DNA of 46,463 nucleotides from Psychrobacter sp. FME13 (GTDB lineage Bacteria > Pseudomonadota > Gammaproteobacteria > Pseudomonadales > Moraxellaceae). The stretch is taken from NCBI RefSeq assembly GCF_014861395.1, contig NZ_RRYV01000011.1, forward strand, positions 1 through 46,463, read 5' to 3'. The translations under genes were made by a program, and so were the position numbers. Under the pieces are notes generated by a model. It was given only the letters and a program-made list of their open reading frames with translations. It was not told the origin of the DNA and did no database searches. The stretch's first letter is position 1. Each line of letters starts with the position of its first letter. Shown piece after piece: positions 15,764-24,117 of the stretch.

Positions 15764-16864
15764 TTACTGCGGGGTCAGGTGCTGTGCGAGCTGCTCAATA
15801 TGCTCGGTACCAATGCCACAGCAACCACCGATAATGCTTGCACCAGAGCCTTGCCAAAGCTTAGCCCAAGTCAGATAATGCTCAGGAGTTGTATCCTCAC
15901 GTATCTGGCGCAGTTGTGCGTTTGCCTGTTTGTGGCTTTGTTTTGATACAAAGGCATTGGCATATACACCCAGCTGCATGGGTGACCCTGCTTCATCGAT
16001 CATAGCCTTTGCGACTTGTAGTGCAGAGGCCATGACCTCGGGTTGGCTACAGTTAAATAATACTGCATTAACATTCAACGCCATCATAGCCTGTATGGCC
16101 TCTGCCACTGATTCGCCAGAACGCAGTGTAGGCAGTACAGGTGGACTAATGGCTTGGTCAGCTTCGGCAGTGTTATCAGTAGTGACATCTAGTGGTAGTT
16201 GACTGTCATCTAATGTAAATGCGATCCAAATGGGTTTAGACAGGGTATCTGTTTTTGCCATGAGTTCTTTTTTGGTTGCTGTGAAACCCTCAATCAGCTG
16301 ATGCCATGTTTGCGCTTCCACGATACTACTTTGCGTCTCTACCAACCACATATCCGCATAGTTTGCTTGCGCTGATAATAGTGGCCGCGCAATAGCGGGC
16401 GCTTGCTCAGCATCGAATAAATCTGGTCGATAAGAGCCAAATAACGGTGGTAAACAGCCAGCGACTTTCACATTTTTTGGACTGTTAAGGCTTTTATCTG
16501 TCTGTGAATTATTGGCTTGTACGGCCTCAAAGGCGAGTTTTGCCGCTGTTTCTATAAGTGCTTCGCCTTCAGTAAAAAACGCATCTCCTAAATGATAAGG
16601 GGTAACGGCATAACTATTAACAGTGATGACAGTTGCACCAGATTTTATGTAGTCCAAATGGATATCACGCACACTATCTGGAGCTAGGCTCAATGATAGC
16701 GCTGACCATTCAGGTTGGCGAAAAGGCGCACCGCGCTGTTCAAGCTCACGGCCCATCCCGCCATCTAGTATCGTCATAGGTGCTGATGTAGCAGGCTCTG
16801 GGGCAGTAGACGAATGATGAGTCTGGTTGGGTAGTTCTTGCGGTGTTGTTTTAGTTTGCATCAT
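15764..16864 (-). CDS. Homocysteine S-methyltransferase-family protein (MmuM-like)
   Basis: About 366 residues. The barrel start TILDGGMGRELEQRGAPF is family-typical. The zinc ligands are visible as NAVLFNCSQPEVM (first Cys) and GASIIGGCCGIGTEHIEQL (Cys-Cys). INSYAVT-type (VITVNSYAVTPYHL) and GCLPPLFGSYRPDL segments also agree with betaine/S-methylmethionine-homocysteine methyltransferases. It likely transfers a methyl group to homocysteine to give methionine. The first about 30 residues are a Thr/Pro/Ser-rich extension, and the true start could be later (for example just before the TILDGG strand). I give ATG 16864; the longer frame to 16897 has no clear ribosome binding site. Confidence 0.82.
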   Translation of the reverse strand: MMQTKTTPQELPNQTHHSSTAPEPATSAPMTILDGGMGRELEQRGAPFRQPEWSALSLSLAPDSVRDIHLDYIKSGATVITVNSYAVTPYHLGDAFFTEGEALIETAAKLAFEAVQANNSQTDKSLNSPKNVKVAGCLPPLFGSYRPDLFDAEQAPAIARPLLSAQANYADMWLVETQSSIVEAQTWHQLIEGFTATKKELMAKTDTLSKPIWIAFTLDDSQLPLDVTTDNTAEADQAISPPVLPTLRSGESVAEAIQAMMALNVNAVLFNCSQPEVMASALQVAKAMIDEAGSPMQLGVYANAFVSKQSHKQANAQLRQIREDTTPEHYLTWAKLWQGSGASIIGGCCGIGTEHIEQLAQHLTPQ

Positions 16865-16985
16865 AAATTCACTTATAAAATAGCTTAATAGTTCCAAGTC
16901 CTCAGTTTTAAACTCTTCTATTTAAAAAATAGACACAGCATTTTGTTTGCTATAGCCATGCTATCTGCTATGGCTGTATTGTGTA

Positions 16986-17636
16986 TTACGGCAGCACGAT
17001 GTCCACGATTTTCCAATCAATGAGACCATCACGTTGCATCTCTATAGTCAGTGGATACCCTTTAACTTGTCCGCTAACAGTGAAGCAGTTGATACCACAG
17101 TAGCTTAGCTTAGGTTTGTCACTATCAGAGCCTTGCGCCACTTGCTGTTCTAGTTCAGCGGCTTGTTTTTCCATCACTTGCTGCATTTGGGTTTTGATCA
17201 CAGCGTCTATATCACCGCGCTGGGCGATCAGGTTCTGAATCAAGCTTTGGAGGTTGACTTGATTGCTAGCGATAGCCCAAGCTGCCGCTAGCTCTTTAGT
17301 AGCCGTGTTGGCTTGACCTTGAGTGCTAATGACCTTTTCGATATTCTCTGAGGTAATCGCACCATCGACTGCCTTGACGATAAAATCATCGGCGGCCTTA
17401 GTCAGAGCCTCACCGCCTAATTGAGAGACGAGAGGGTATTGAGTCATTGTCTGAGTAAACTGGTTGGTCAATTGGTTTTGGATGCTAGGTTTGACTTGAT
17501 CATAGTCAATCGCTGCTGCAATCGTCGCACCGTCGTTGGCATCATAAGCATTTTTGAGCTGATAGGCACTATAATAAGGCGAACCTGCATAGATAGTTAC
17601 TGCGATGAGGAGTAATAAAACAATCAGCTTCTTCAT
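16986..17636 (-). CDS. DUF2939 domain-containing protein
   Basis: 216 residues. The N-terminal hydrophobic helix MKKLIVLLLLIAVTIYAGSP is a signal anchor. It is followed by YYSAYQLKNAYDANDGATIAAAIDYDQVKPSIQNQL, the typical DUF2939 start, in which a helix pair precedes the (D)F..vR.sl.dQ motif. The C-terminal part contains two cysteines (SYCGINCFTVSG) in a small beta domain. It is probably a periplasmic, inner-membrane-anchored protein of unknown function. Single gene, divergent from dnaJ. Confidence 0.85.
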   Translation of the reverse strand: MKKLIVLLLLIAVTIYAGSPYYSAYQLKNAYDANDGATIAAAIDYDQVKPSIQNQLTNQFTQTMTQYPLVSQLGGEALTKAADDFIVKAVDGAITSENIEKVISTQGQANTATKELAAAWAIASNQVNLQSLIQNLIAQRGDIDAVIKTQMQQVMEKQAAELEQQVAQGSDSDKPKLSYCGINCFTVSGQVKGYPLTIEMQRDGLIDWKIVDIVLP

Positions 17637-18061
17637 AAAAATCGATACCTTGTCGCAAACTTAGTAATTTGGATAGTTATTAATATAAAAGACCAAAAAC
17701 TTGGACGATAAATATTAGCATGGCTTAACGTTATTGAGGTATGAAAAGCTTTGTTCATTCCTTAATAAAACCTTTTTGTAATGACGAAATATTCCTAAGC
17801 GATACTTTCCATCGCTAAAAGCTTGATAAATCACTATGCCATCTCCATAAATAGCGCAAACTTTTAATAATTGATTTGGCTAAGCAGTAATCCGCCGTAT
17901 CTACCTGTAGGATTCACATCATTATCATCTATCCTTTCTGATTGTTCATTGTGTTTCATGTGAAACCTTTATGAATAACTGTGAGTGATACTAAGTGGTG
18001 ATGGTTGATTGAGGCTGATGAATCGACTGGCCGGTGGACTGTAAAGACGATAGGAGAGCCC
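17637..18061. other. Intergenic region between DUF2939 gene and dnaJ
   Basis: About 425 bases without a gene. It should hold the dnaJ promoter. CTTGAT at 17822-17827 and CCATCTCCAT at 17839-17848 are weakly similar to heat-shock sigma-32 elements, but the fit is poor. A parS-like palindrome lies at 17952-17967. dnaK does not precede dnaJ here. Confidence 0.4.
17952..17967. other. Degenerate parS-like site 3
   Basis: TGTTTCATGTGAAACC differs from the parS consensus TGTTNCACGTGAAACA at one central base (C to T) and the final base. Its core GTTTCATGTGAAAC is the exact reverse complement of the site at 19269-19282 on the other side of dnaJ. Confidence 0.5.
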
Positions 18062-19201
18062 ATGAGCAAGCGTGATTTTTATGAAGTGTTAGGTGTCAGC
18101 AAAACTGCTGATAGCAAGGAAATTAAGCGAGCTTACCGTAAGCTGGCCATGAAATACCATCCAGACCGTAACTCTGACGACCCTGATGCAGAAGATAAAT
18201 TTAAAGAAGCGTCAATGGCTTATGAGGTATTGAGTGACGCAGAAAAGCGCTCAGCCTATGATCGTATGGGTCACTCAGCCTTTGAAAATGGTATGGGCGG
18301 TGGCGGCGGCTTCGGTGGTGCAGGCGGTAATTTCCAAGATATCTTTGGCGATATCTTTGGTAACTTTGGCGATATCTTTGGTCAGCAGCGTGGTGGTGGC
18401 GGTGGTGGACGTTCGCGCCGTGGTTCAGACCTACGTTATGTCATTGAATTGACGCTAGAAGAAGCGGTGCGTGGCTGCAAAAAAGAAATCAGCTTCACGG
18501 CTCCTGCGCCTTGTGACACTTGTGATGGCAAAGGCGCAAAAAATGCCTCTGACATTGTGACTTGTCCAACGTGTAACGGCCAAGGTCAAGTTCGTATGCA
18601 GCAAGGCTTCTTTGCGGTTCAGCAAGCTTGCCCGCATTGTGGCGGCACAGGTAAGCAGATCAAAAACCCTTGTCCTGATTGCCATGGTAATGGCGTCAAA
18701 GACAAATCACGTACGCTAGAAGTTTCTATTCCAGCTGGTGTCGATGATGGTGATCGCGTTCGTCTCGCAGGTGAAGGCGAAGCGGGCGGCGCTGGTGTTC
18801 AAAACGGCGACCTATATGTTGAAGTTCGTGTCAAAGCGCATAATGTCTTTACCCGTCAAGGTGCTGATCTGTATATGGATGTGCCCGTTAGTATTACCGA
18901 TGCTGCATTGGGTAAAGAGGTTGAAATTCCAACACTAGATGGCAAAGTGAAGCTGAAGGTTGCAGAAGGTACGCAAAGTGGTAAGTTGCTGCGTGTACGC
19001 GGTAAAGGTGTGACTCCAGTACGTACAACGATGAAAGGTGATTTGATTTGCCGTGTTATCATTGAGACGCCAGTGAATCTAACGGGTGAACAAAAAGACC
19101 TATTACGTCAATTCCAAGATACCTTGGATGGTGATAGTAAGCATCAACAGTCGCCACATAAAAAATCATTCTTCAAAAAAATTGGCGAGTTGTTTGACTG
19201 A
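18062..19201 (+). CDS. dnaJ: Chaperone protein DnaJ
   Basis: 379 residues with the complete type I layout. J domain 1-70 with HPD at 33-35; Gly/Phe-rich region about 75-120 containing the short repeats [16 protein letters not shown]; four zinc motifs CxxCxGxG at 151-158, 168-175, 190-197 and 204-211; then the C-terminal substrate and dimerisation domains. It is the Hsp40 partner of DnaK and stimulates its ATPase. The start is ATG 18062, preceded by AGGAGA at 18052-18057; the longer open frame to 18005 is not coding. Here dnaJ is not next to dnaK but is followed by dapB after a strong terminator. Confidence 0.97.
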   Translation: MSKRDFYEVLGVSKTADSKEIKRAYRKLAMKYHPDRNSDDPDAEDKFKEASMAYEVLSDAEKRSAYDRMGHSAFENGMGGGGGFGGAGGNFQDIFGDIFGNFGDIFGQQRGGGGGGRSRRGSDLRYVIELTLEEAVRGCKKEISFTAPAPCDTCDGKGAKNASDIVTCPTCNGQGQVRMQQGFFAVQQACPHCGGTGKQIKNPCPDCHGNGVKDKSRTLEVSIPAGVDDGDRVRLAGEGEAGGAGVQNGDLYVEVRVKAHNVFTRQGADLYMDVPVSITDAALGKEVEIPTLDGKVKLKVAEGTQSGKLLRVRGKGVTPVRTTMKGDLICRVIIETPVNLTGEQKDLLRQFQDTLDGDSKHQQSPHKKSFFKKIGELFD

Positions 19202-19259
19202 TACGGCTGACTAATTGGTCATAGCCAAAAAAAGTATCAGTTAAAAAGTTATCTAAACC

Positions 19260-19296
19260 AGCCCCAAGGTTTCACATGAAACTTTGGGGCTTTTTA
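19260..19296 (+). terminator. dnaJ terminator hairpin containing a parS-like palindrome
   Basis: A 14-bp stem (19260-19273 with 19278-19291, loop ACAT, one G-T pair) is followed by TTTTT. The top of the hairpin is GTTTCACATGAAAC (19269-19282), a parS core with one central change, so this segment may serve two roles. Confidence 0.88.
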
Positions 19297-19412
19297 TCAA
19301 CTGTATGTTATCAGCTGTATAAAAAACCACTCAGGTAGTGATATTTGCTAAACTGACCATAAATAATATGTAACAGCTGTTTCACTAAAAATAAAATATT
19401 CAGGATAAAAAT

Positions 19413-20243
19413 ATGAGTTCACAAATAACAGAACAAACCATCAATGTTGGTGTCATCGGTGCTGGTGGTCGTATGGGTCGTATGCTTATCGAAGCGGTAC
19501 AACAAAACCCAAAAACCACTTTAAATGCAGCGATTGAGCGTCAAGGATCAAGTCTTGTCGGTGCTGACGCTGGTGAAGTTGCTGCTATAGGCTGCTTAGA
19601 TGTACAAATTGTTGATGATTTAACAGCCGTCGTGAACGATATTGATGTGCTGATTGATTTCAGCTTGCCTGATGCCACCGAACAAAACATGCAGGTTTGT
19701 GCCGAGCATAATGTCGCGATGGTTATCGGTACGACAGGTTTCAATGCACAGCAAGAGCAAGTACTGGCTACAGCGAGTGAAAAAATTGCGATCGTTTATG
19801 CTGGCAACTATTCAACTGGCGTGAATTTATCACTAAAACTACTGGGCATGGCAGCCAAAGCATTTGGTGATGACGCCGATGTAGAAGTGATCGAAGCGCA
19901 TCATAAGCACAAAATTGATGCCCCATCAGGTACGGCTTATATGATGGCAGAAGCCGTCGCAGAAGCTCGTGGACAGAACCTAAAAGACGTCGCCATTTAT
20001 GGCCGTGAAGGACAAACAGGTGAACGTGAAGCAGGTACGATTGGTATCCATGCGATTCGTGGTGGCGAAATCATCGGTGACCATACCGTGATGTTTATCG
20101 CTGATGGTGAAGTGGTTGAAATCACCCATCGTGCCCGTGCGCGTATGACCTTTGCTGCTGGTGCAGTGCGTGCAGCTACTTGGATTATCGAGCAAAAAGT
20201 AGGGCAGTATGATATGCAGGATGTGTTAGGTTTAAATGATTAA
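19413..20243 (+). CDS. dapB: 4-hydroxy-tetrahydrodipicolinate reductase
   Basis: 276 residues. The N-terminal dinucleotide site is [13 protein letters not shown] (11-23); [15 protein letters not shown] and VIGTTGFN follow. The catalytic segment [15 protein letters not shown] contains the HH and K-x-D-x-P-S-G-T residues of DapB. It reduces hydroxy-tetrahydrodipicolinate with NAD(P)H in the lysine/diaminopimelate pathway and so supplies DAP for murein. It is transcribed with dnaJ's strand but separated from it by a terminator and about 120 bases. Confidence 0.96.
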   Translation: MSSQITEQTINVGVIGAGGRMGRMLIEAVQQNPKTTLNAAIERQGSSLVGADAGEVAAIGCLDVQIVDDLTAVVNDIDVLIDFSLPDATEQNMQVCAEHNVAMVIGTTGFNAQQEQVLATASEKIAIVYAGNYSTGVNLSLKLLGMAAKAFGDDADVEVIEAHHKHKIDAPSGTAYMMAEAVAEARGQNLKDVAIYGREGQTGEREAGTIGIHAIRGGEIIGDHTVMFIADGEVVEITHRARARMTFAAGAVRAATWIIEQKVGQYDMQDVLGLND

Positions 20244-20322
20244 GGCTTAAATGGTAAGTGCTGGGATGATTAATTTTTCAGCCTCTCTTGATTACATCTT
20301 AATAAATGATGAGTCGCTGCTA

Positions 20323-20462
20323 TAGTCGATCCACTATAAAATAAATACAGCGATACTGGGTGCATTTTGCGTAGCCTCTGTCTGCGCAGGCATAGCAAGC
20401 AAGGAAAATGTATACCAGTATCGCATGGTTACATTTGTATCTGTTTTATTTAGGACTGACTA
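20323..20462. repeat. 140-bp IS630-type MITE forming the leader of the secretin-like gene
   Basis: The element starts TAGTCGATCCACTATAAAAT and ends with the inverted form of TAGTCAGTCC, flanked by TA at 20321-20322 and 20463-20464. Its left end closely matches the right end of the IS630 element (TAGTCAATTCCACTTAAAAA read inward). Inside are nested inverted repeats: GCGATACTGG at 20350-20359 pairs perfectly with CCAGTATCGC at 20415-20424. Two bases after the element begins the AGGAGA ribosome binding site of the next gene. Confidence 0.75.
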
Positions 20463-20474
20463 TAGGAGATAGAC

Positions 20475-21368
20475 ATGGATACGTTTAGACAAAATTTAAT
20501 AAAGGTGGTTAGTAGAGCTTTTATGGCCAGTAAAAACATTGGCTATGTGGGCCATACGCTCTTAGCGACTAGTCTGGTAGCCTTACCTGTCGTGGTACAA
20601 GCAGCGACTTATGACACCTATGTCATTCATACTTATGGCGGTGACACATTACTACCTGCGGTGCGTCAGCAGTTAAACAGCAGCCGTGATGGCGGCACAG
20701 TCACAACGTATCAAGACAAATTAGTATTGAATACCACAGCAGCTAATTATCAAGCAGTACAACAGCTCTTGACTCAAATTGATGGTCAACCACAAGCCTT
20801 AACCGTCTCAGTGCGCGTTGGCAATAATAGCAGCACACAGAGTAGTATCCAGCAAGGTCAGGTTATTATGACTAATCGCGGTGTCCAAGGGTCAGGTATC
20901 ATTAACCAAAGTAACCGTCAGCAGCAGGGCAGTAATTCATATCAAGTACAAACCTTATCTGGTAGTGCGGCAAGTATCAGCACTGGCACGCTCTATTCAC
21001 TGACTCAGAGTTATCGTGCTAATCGCTATAATATAAGGCCGCAGATTACTATCCAGCAGCAAGTATTGCTACCAACGACACAGGGAATTACGGTAACACC
21101 AAGACTGCTACCCACAGGTCAAGTCGAGGTGCAACTATCCCAAGTAGAGGAAAGCCTAGCGCGATCCAATTCGCCTTATAATCGCAGCAGTTCTGTTAAT
21201 CATGCCATTCAAGGCCAACGTTTGAATAGTACGATTATCGTGTCTCGCGGGCAGTGGGTAACTATCGGAAAAATCTCTCAAAGCAGTCAAAACCAAAGTA
21301 GCAGCTATGGTGGTAATCAGACAACTAACAGTAATAACAATGTGCCTATTTCACTATTAGTACAGTAG
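20475..21368 (+). CDS. Secretin-like periplasmic protein (N-domain plus truncated secretin-type C domain)
   Basis: 297 residues. A signal sequence ends near VALPVVVQA-ATYD. Residues about 45-110 (TYDTYVIHTYGGDTLLPAV ... QQLLTQIDGQPQALTVSVRVG) look like the ring-building N domain of type II/III secretins, in which a beta-alpha-beta unit ends in QIDxxPxxVxV. The later part, with LLPTGQVEVQLSQVEES and QGQRLNSTIIVSRGQWVTIG, resembles the secretin family's conserved end with its G-x-W/V-v-x-iG turn. It is far shorter than a pore-forming secretin and Gln/Asn/Ser-rich. The ribosome binding site AGGAGA at 20464-20469 supports ATG 20475; ATG 20523 would give a more usual signal peptide. No pilus or secretion genes are nearby. 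Function is unknown. Confidence 0.65.
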   Translation: MDTFRQNLIKVVSRAFMASKNIGYVGHTLLATSLVALPVVVQAATYDTYVIHTYGGDTLLPAVRQQLNSSRDGGTVTTYQDKLVLNTTAANYQAVQQLLTQIDGQPQALTVSVRVGNNSSTQSSIQQGQVIMTNRGVQGSGIINQSNRQQQGSNSYQVQTLSGSAASISTGTLYSLTQSYRANRYNIRPQITIQQQVLLPTTQGITVTPRLLPTGQVEVQLSQVEESLARSNSPYNRSSSVNHAIQGQRLNSTIIVSRGQWVTIGKISQSSQNQSSSYGGNQTTNSNNNVPISLLVQ

Positions 21369-21404
21369 CCAAGCAGCTATCAATCCAGTTTTTGGACAAA
21401 TACG

Positions 21405-21446
21405 AAAAAGCGCGTCACTACGATAAACAGTGCCGCGCTTTTTCTA
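21405..21446. terminator. Terminator between the secretin-like gene and the decarboxylase gene
   Basis: AAAAGCGCG...CACT pairs with AGTG...CGCGCTTTT around a loop TACGATAAAC (21405-21418 with 21429-21442, one mismatch), with A and T runs on either side. It serves two convergent genes. Confidence 0.8.
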
Positions 21447-21473
21447 TTTCTATTAACGAGTAATGATTCAAAG

Positions 21474-22655
21474 CTAATCAATATAAACGACTTCGAGTGG
21501 TGGAAAACCGTTAAATTCAACCGATGAGTAAGAGTTGGTATAAGCCCCAGTGGTTAGCCAATAGATTTTATCACCAATCTCAAGCTCTTCTGGTAATTGA
21601 TAACCTGCTTCTTCGTACATGATATCAGTTGAGTCACAGGTAGGACCTGCCAACACAACCGTTCCTTCACTGGTAGAGGTTTCCATCTTAGGCGTATAAA
21701 CAGGGTACTTAATGGCTTCACCCAGTGTCTCGATCAATCCTTGGAATAAACCAACGTCTGTATATACCCAACGAGTCAGGTCAGTATTGGATTTTCGGGA
21801 GATCAGTACCACATCACTAACCAATACCCCTGAGCCTCCAACCAATGAACGACCAGGCTCTAAAATAATTTCTGGCATCTCATCTTCATTGTAGTCATCA
21901 GTCAAATAGCGGGTAATCTCTTCGGCATAGACTTTGATAGGATTGACTTCGCTAATGTAGTTGGTTGGGAATCCACCGCCCAAATTAATCATTTGCAGCT
22001 TGATACCTTCTTCGTTCTTCATCCAGTCAGATATGTATTTGACCTTAGCCAAAGCATCATCCCACGCAGCGACGTCTTTTTGCTGGCTACCGACATGAAA
22101 CGAGATGCCATAAGGAACCAAGCCCAAATCACGTGCTTGAATCAATAGCTCGATGGCCATATTCGGGTGACAGCCAAACTTACGTGATAGCGGCCATTCT
22201 GCAGTATCTGAGCCCTGAACTAAGATACGAACGAATATCTTAGCGCCTGGCGCCTGTTTTGCAATATTTTTTAGATCTGCTTCTGAGTCGGTTGCATACA
22301 GATCAATCCCTTTTTCAAAGGCATATTTCACGTGTTCAGCTTTTTTGATGGTATTGCCATAAGAAATACGAGATGGCTCGACACCGCAATTTAGCACGCG
22401 ATCAAGCTCGTAAATAGAAGCACAATCAAAGTTTGAACCAAGGTTTGCCAGTAGATCAATCACTTCCACAGCAGGGCTAGCTTTCATAGCATAATGCAGT
22501 TTTGCATTAGGAAATAAGCTTACCATTTCATGGTATTTAGTCTTGATACGACTGAGATCCACCACCAAAAAAGGCGTCTCGCGACCTTCAGCCGCTTTGG
22601 TAAATTTCTGCCAACTGGCAGGGTTAAAGTACTGGTCAATTTTGATCATGGTCAT
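21474..22655 (-). CDS. Type III-fold ornithine/lysine decarboxylase (PLP-dependent)
   Basis: 393 residues of the alanine-racemase-fold decarboxylase group. KLHYAMKASP holds the PLP-binding Lys58; GISFHVGSQQ, MINLGGGFP and IILEPGRSLVG are the phosphate and cofactor-binding loops; VLAGPTCDSTD holds the catalytic Cys and Asp of eukaryote-like ornithine decarboxylases. It produces putrescine from ornithine or cadaverine from lysine; residues that decide between the two cannot be judged safely by eye. It is the short bacterial form without a regulatory domain. ATG 22655 has AAAGG about 12 bases upstream. Single gene with a terminator in common with the convergent gene. Confidence 0.9.
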   Translation of the reverse strand: MTMIKIDQYFNPASWQKFTKAAEGRETPFLVVDLSRIKTKYHEMVSLFPNAKLHYAMKASPAVEVIDLLANLGSNFDCASIYELDRVLNCGVEPSRISYGNTIKKAEHVKYAFEKGIDLYATDSEADLKNIAKQAPGAKIFVRILVQGSDTAEWPLSRKFGCHPNMAIELLIQARDLGLVPYGISFHVGSQQKDVAAWDDALAKVKYISDWMKNEEGIKLQMINLGGGFPTNYISEVNPIKVYAEEITRYLTDDYNEDEMPEIILEPGRSLVGGSGVLVSDVVLISRKSNTDLTRWVYTDVGLFQGLIETLGEAIKYPVYTPKMETSTSEGTVVLAGPTCDSTDIMYEEAGYQLPEELEIGDKIYWLTTGAYTNSYSSVEFNGFPPLEVVYID

Positions 22656-22774
22656 GTTAAGGAACCTTTAATAGAAACAGCCTTTGCTAGAGGCTAATAG
22701 CCAGACTAATGGTATCGTCATCGAGCAGCTAATGATTCTGAGTATATATGACTATCAGCTGACACGATAAGTCA

Positions 22775-23329
22775 TTAAGAACTGGTGGGCTGAGGCTGCT
22801 TATTGGCTGCTTCTTCATGGTTTTTTTCGCGTATTTTGATAACTTTACGTACTTTATCGCGCGCACGGGTCTGCTTTAAACGTGATAGATAATCGACGAA
22901 TATAACCCCATTTAGATGATCCATTTCATGTTGGATACATACTGCAAGTAGGCCTTCTACTTCTTCGTCAATCTTGTCACCGTTTTCATCTAGCGCTTCG
23001 ATACGTACTTTGGTAGGACGCTCAACCTTGTCATAGACATCAGGCACTGATAAGCAACCTTCTTCATACGGCTGTTTTTCTTCTACTAGCGGTGTCACTT
23101 TTGGGTTAATAAAAACTCTCGGACTGTCTTTCTCTTCAGATAAATCCATCACGATAAGTTGAATGTGGCGATCTACCTGACTGGCTGCCAGACCAATGCC
23201 TTGAGCATCGTACATCGTCTCAGTCATGTCAGCGATTAAGGTTTTTATTTCAGCTGTCACTTCCTTTACAGGCTTGGCAATTGTGCGCAGGCGTGGGTCT
23301 GGATAATTCAATATAGGGAGTAATGCCAT
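22775..23329 (-). CDS. def: Peptide deformylase
   Basis: 184 residues with the three deformylase motifs: GIGLAASQV (44-52), EGCLSVP (90-96) and QHEMDHLNG (133-141), which provide Gln, Cys and the HExxH His residues for the catalytic metal and Glu as general base. It removes the formyl group from nascent proteins. The last about 15 residues are a Lys/Pro/Gln-rich tail. fmt is not adjacent, unlike the common def-fmt arrangement. Upstream, a terminator separates it from the GlsB-like gene. Confidence 0.96.
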   Translation of the reverse strand: MALLPILNYPDPRLRTIAKPVKEVTAEIKTLIADMTETMYDAQGIGLAASQVDRHIQLIVMDLSEEKDSPRVFINPKVTPLVEEKQPYEEGCLSVPDVYDKVERPTKVRIEALDENGDKIDEEVEGLLAVCIQHEMDHLNGVIFVDYLSRLKQTRARDKVRKVIKIREKNHEEAANKQPQPTSS

Positions 23330-23477
23330 AACGCTTACCTCAATGATAAGGATAAAATAGGGTTGGTATTATAAGATAAATGGGGGCAAAAGTAATGTTT
23401 ATCAATACTTTCCCGTAACTATCGATTTTTATTATTTTAAAAATGTAGGGCGCATTTCTATAGTTGAGGTAAGTAAA

Positions 23478-23502
23478 AAGGCCTCGCAATTAGCGAGACC
23501 TT
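23478..23502 (-). terminator. Terminator downstream of the GlsB/YeaQ-like gene
   Basis: A 10-bp stem, 23478-23487 with 23493-23502, loop AATTA; on the minus strand it is followed by TTTTTAC. It lies 43 bases past the stop of the 23545-23799 gene. Confidence 0.8.
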
Positions 23503-23544
23503 CTTCTTATATCACTACTTCATAACCGTCAATGCTACGTTCAG

Positions 23545-23799
23545 TTATACGCCACGTTTATTGGTAATCATCTCATAGGCAAACAGTAATATGATGGCAC
23601 CAATCACTGAGAATATCAGACCAGTAAAGCCACCGTCAGCGTTGATACCGACTAGTCGGGCAAGGAAACCACCAACTAATGCGCCGACGATACCTAAGAC
23701 AATAGTCATAATCCAGCCCATAGAGTCATTACCTGGCTTGATAGCACGTGCCAACAGACCTGCGACCAAACCTACAATAATCATCCAAATAAAGCTCAT
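23545..23799 (-). CDS. GlsB/YeaQ/YmgE family stress-response membrane protein
   Basis: 84 residues with three hydrophobic helices: MSFIWMIIVGLVAGLLARAI, IMTIVLGIVGALVGGFLARL and GLIFSVIGAIILLFAYEM. KPGNDSMGW between the first two is the family motif (xPGxxxxGxxxTxxlG). Members are small transglycosylase-associated or stress-induced inner-membrane proteins without a clear biochemical role. AGGAG stands 7 bases upstream of ATG 23799. Own terminator; monocistronic. Confidence 0.92.
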   Translation of the reverse strand: MSFIWMIIVGLVAGLLARAIKPGNDSMGWIMTIVLGIVGALVGGFLARLVGINADGGFTGLIFSVIGAIILLFAYEMITNKRGV

Positions 23800-24047
23800 G
23801 TTATTCTCCTAATTTATTATCATTTATAATGTATAACGAACTCTGATGAAGTTATTGTATGCACTGCATAGAAGTAAAGGTAAGCACGAAATGTTACCAG
23901 TGTATGAGCTATGTGAGGAAAACTGCCAATTTGCTAATATTAAGACAGGATAGGTAAATGAAAGGTTACAAAGGTAGCAAAGTCGCAAATACTGACCGCG
24001 ATGCATACTGATTAATCACCGGTACAGGTAGGCTGTTTGATAATAAA

Positions 24048-24083
24048 AAAGCGTGGCTCGTTGATCACGATGCCACGCTTTAA
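24048..24083 (-). terminator. Terminator downstream of mpl
   Basis: AAAGCGTGGC-TCG (from 24048) pairs with CGA-T-GCCACGCTTT (to 24081) around TTGATCA, giving about 13 bp with one bulge. On the minus strand it is followed by TTTTTTATTATC. Confidence 0.85.
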
Positions 24084-24117
24084 TGTAGATGCTTGTGATA
24101 AGTGGACAGTAAATCTG

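Noticed and set aside
17822-17848. Sigma-32 promoter for dnaJ
   Set aside because: CTTGAT and CCATCTCCAT resemble the consensus only loosely and the spacing is ambiguous; left as a remark in the intergenic entry.
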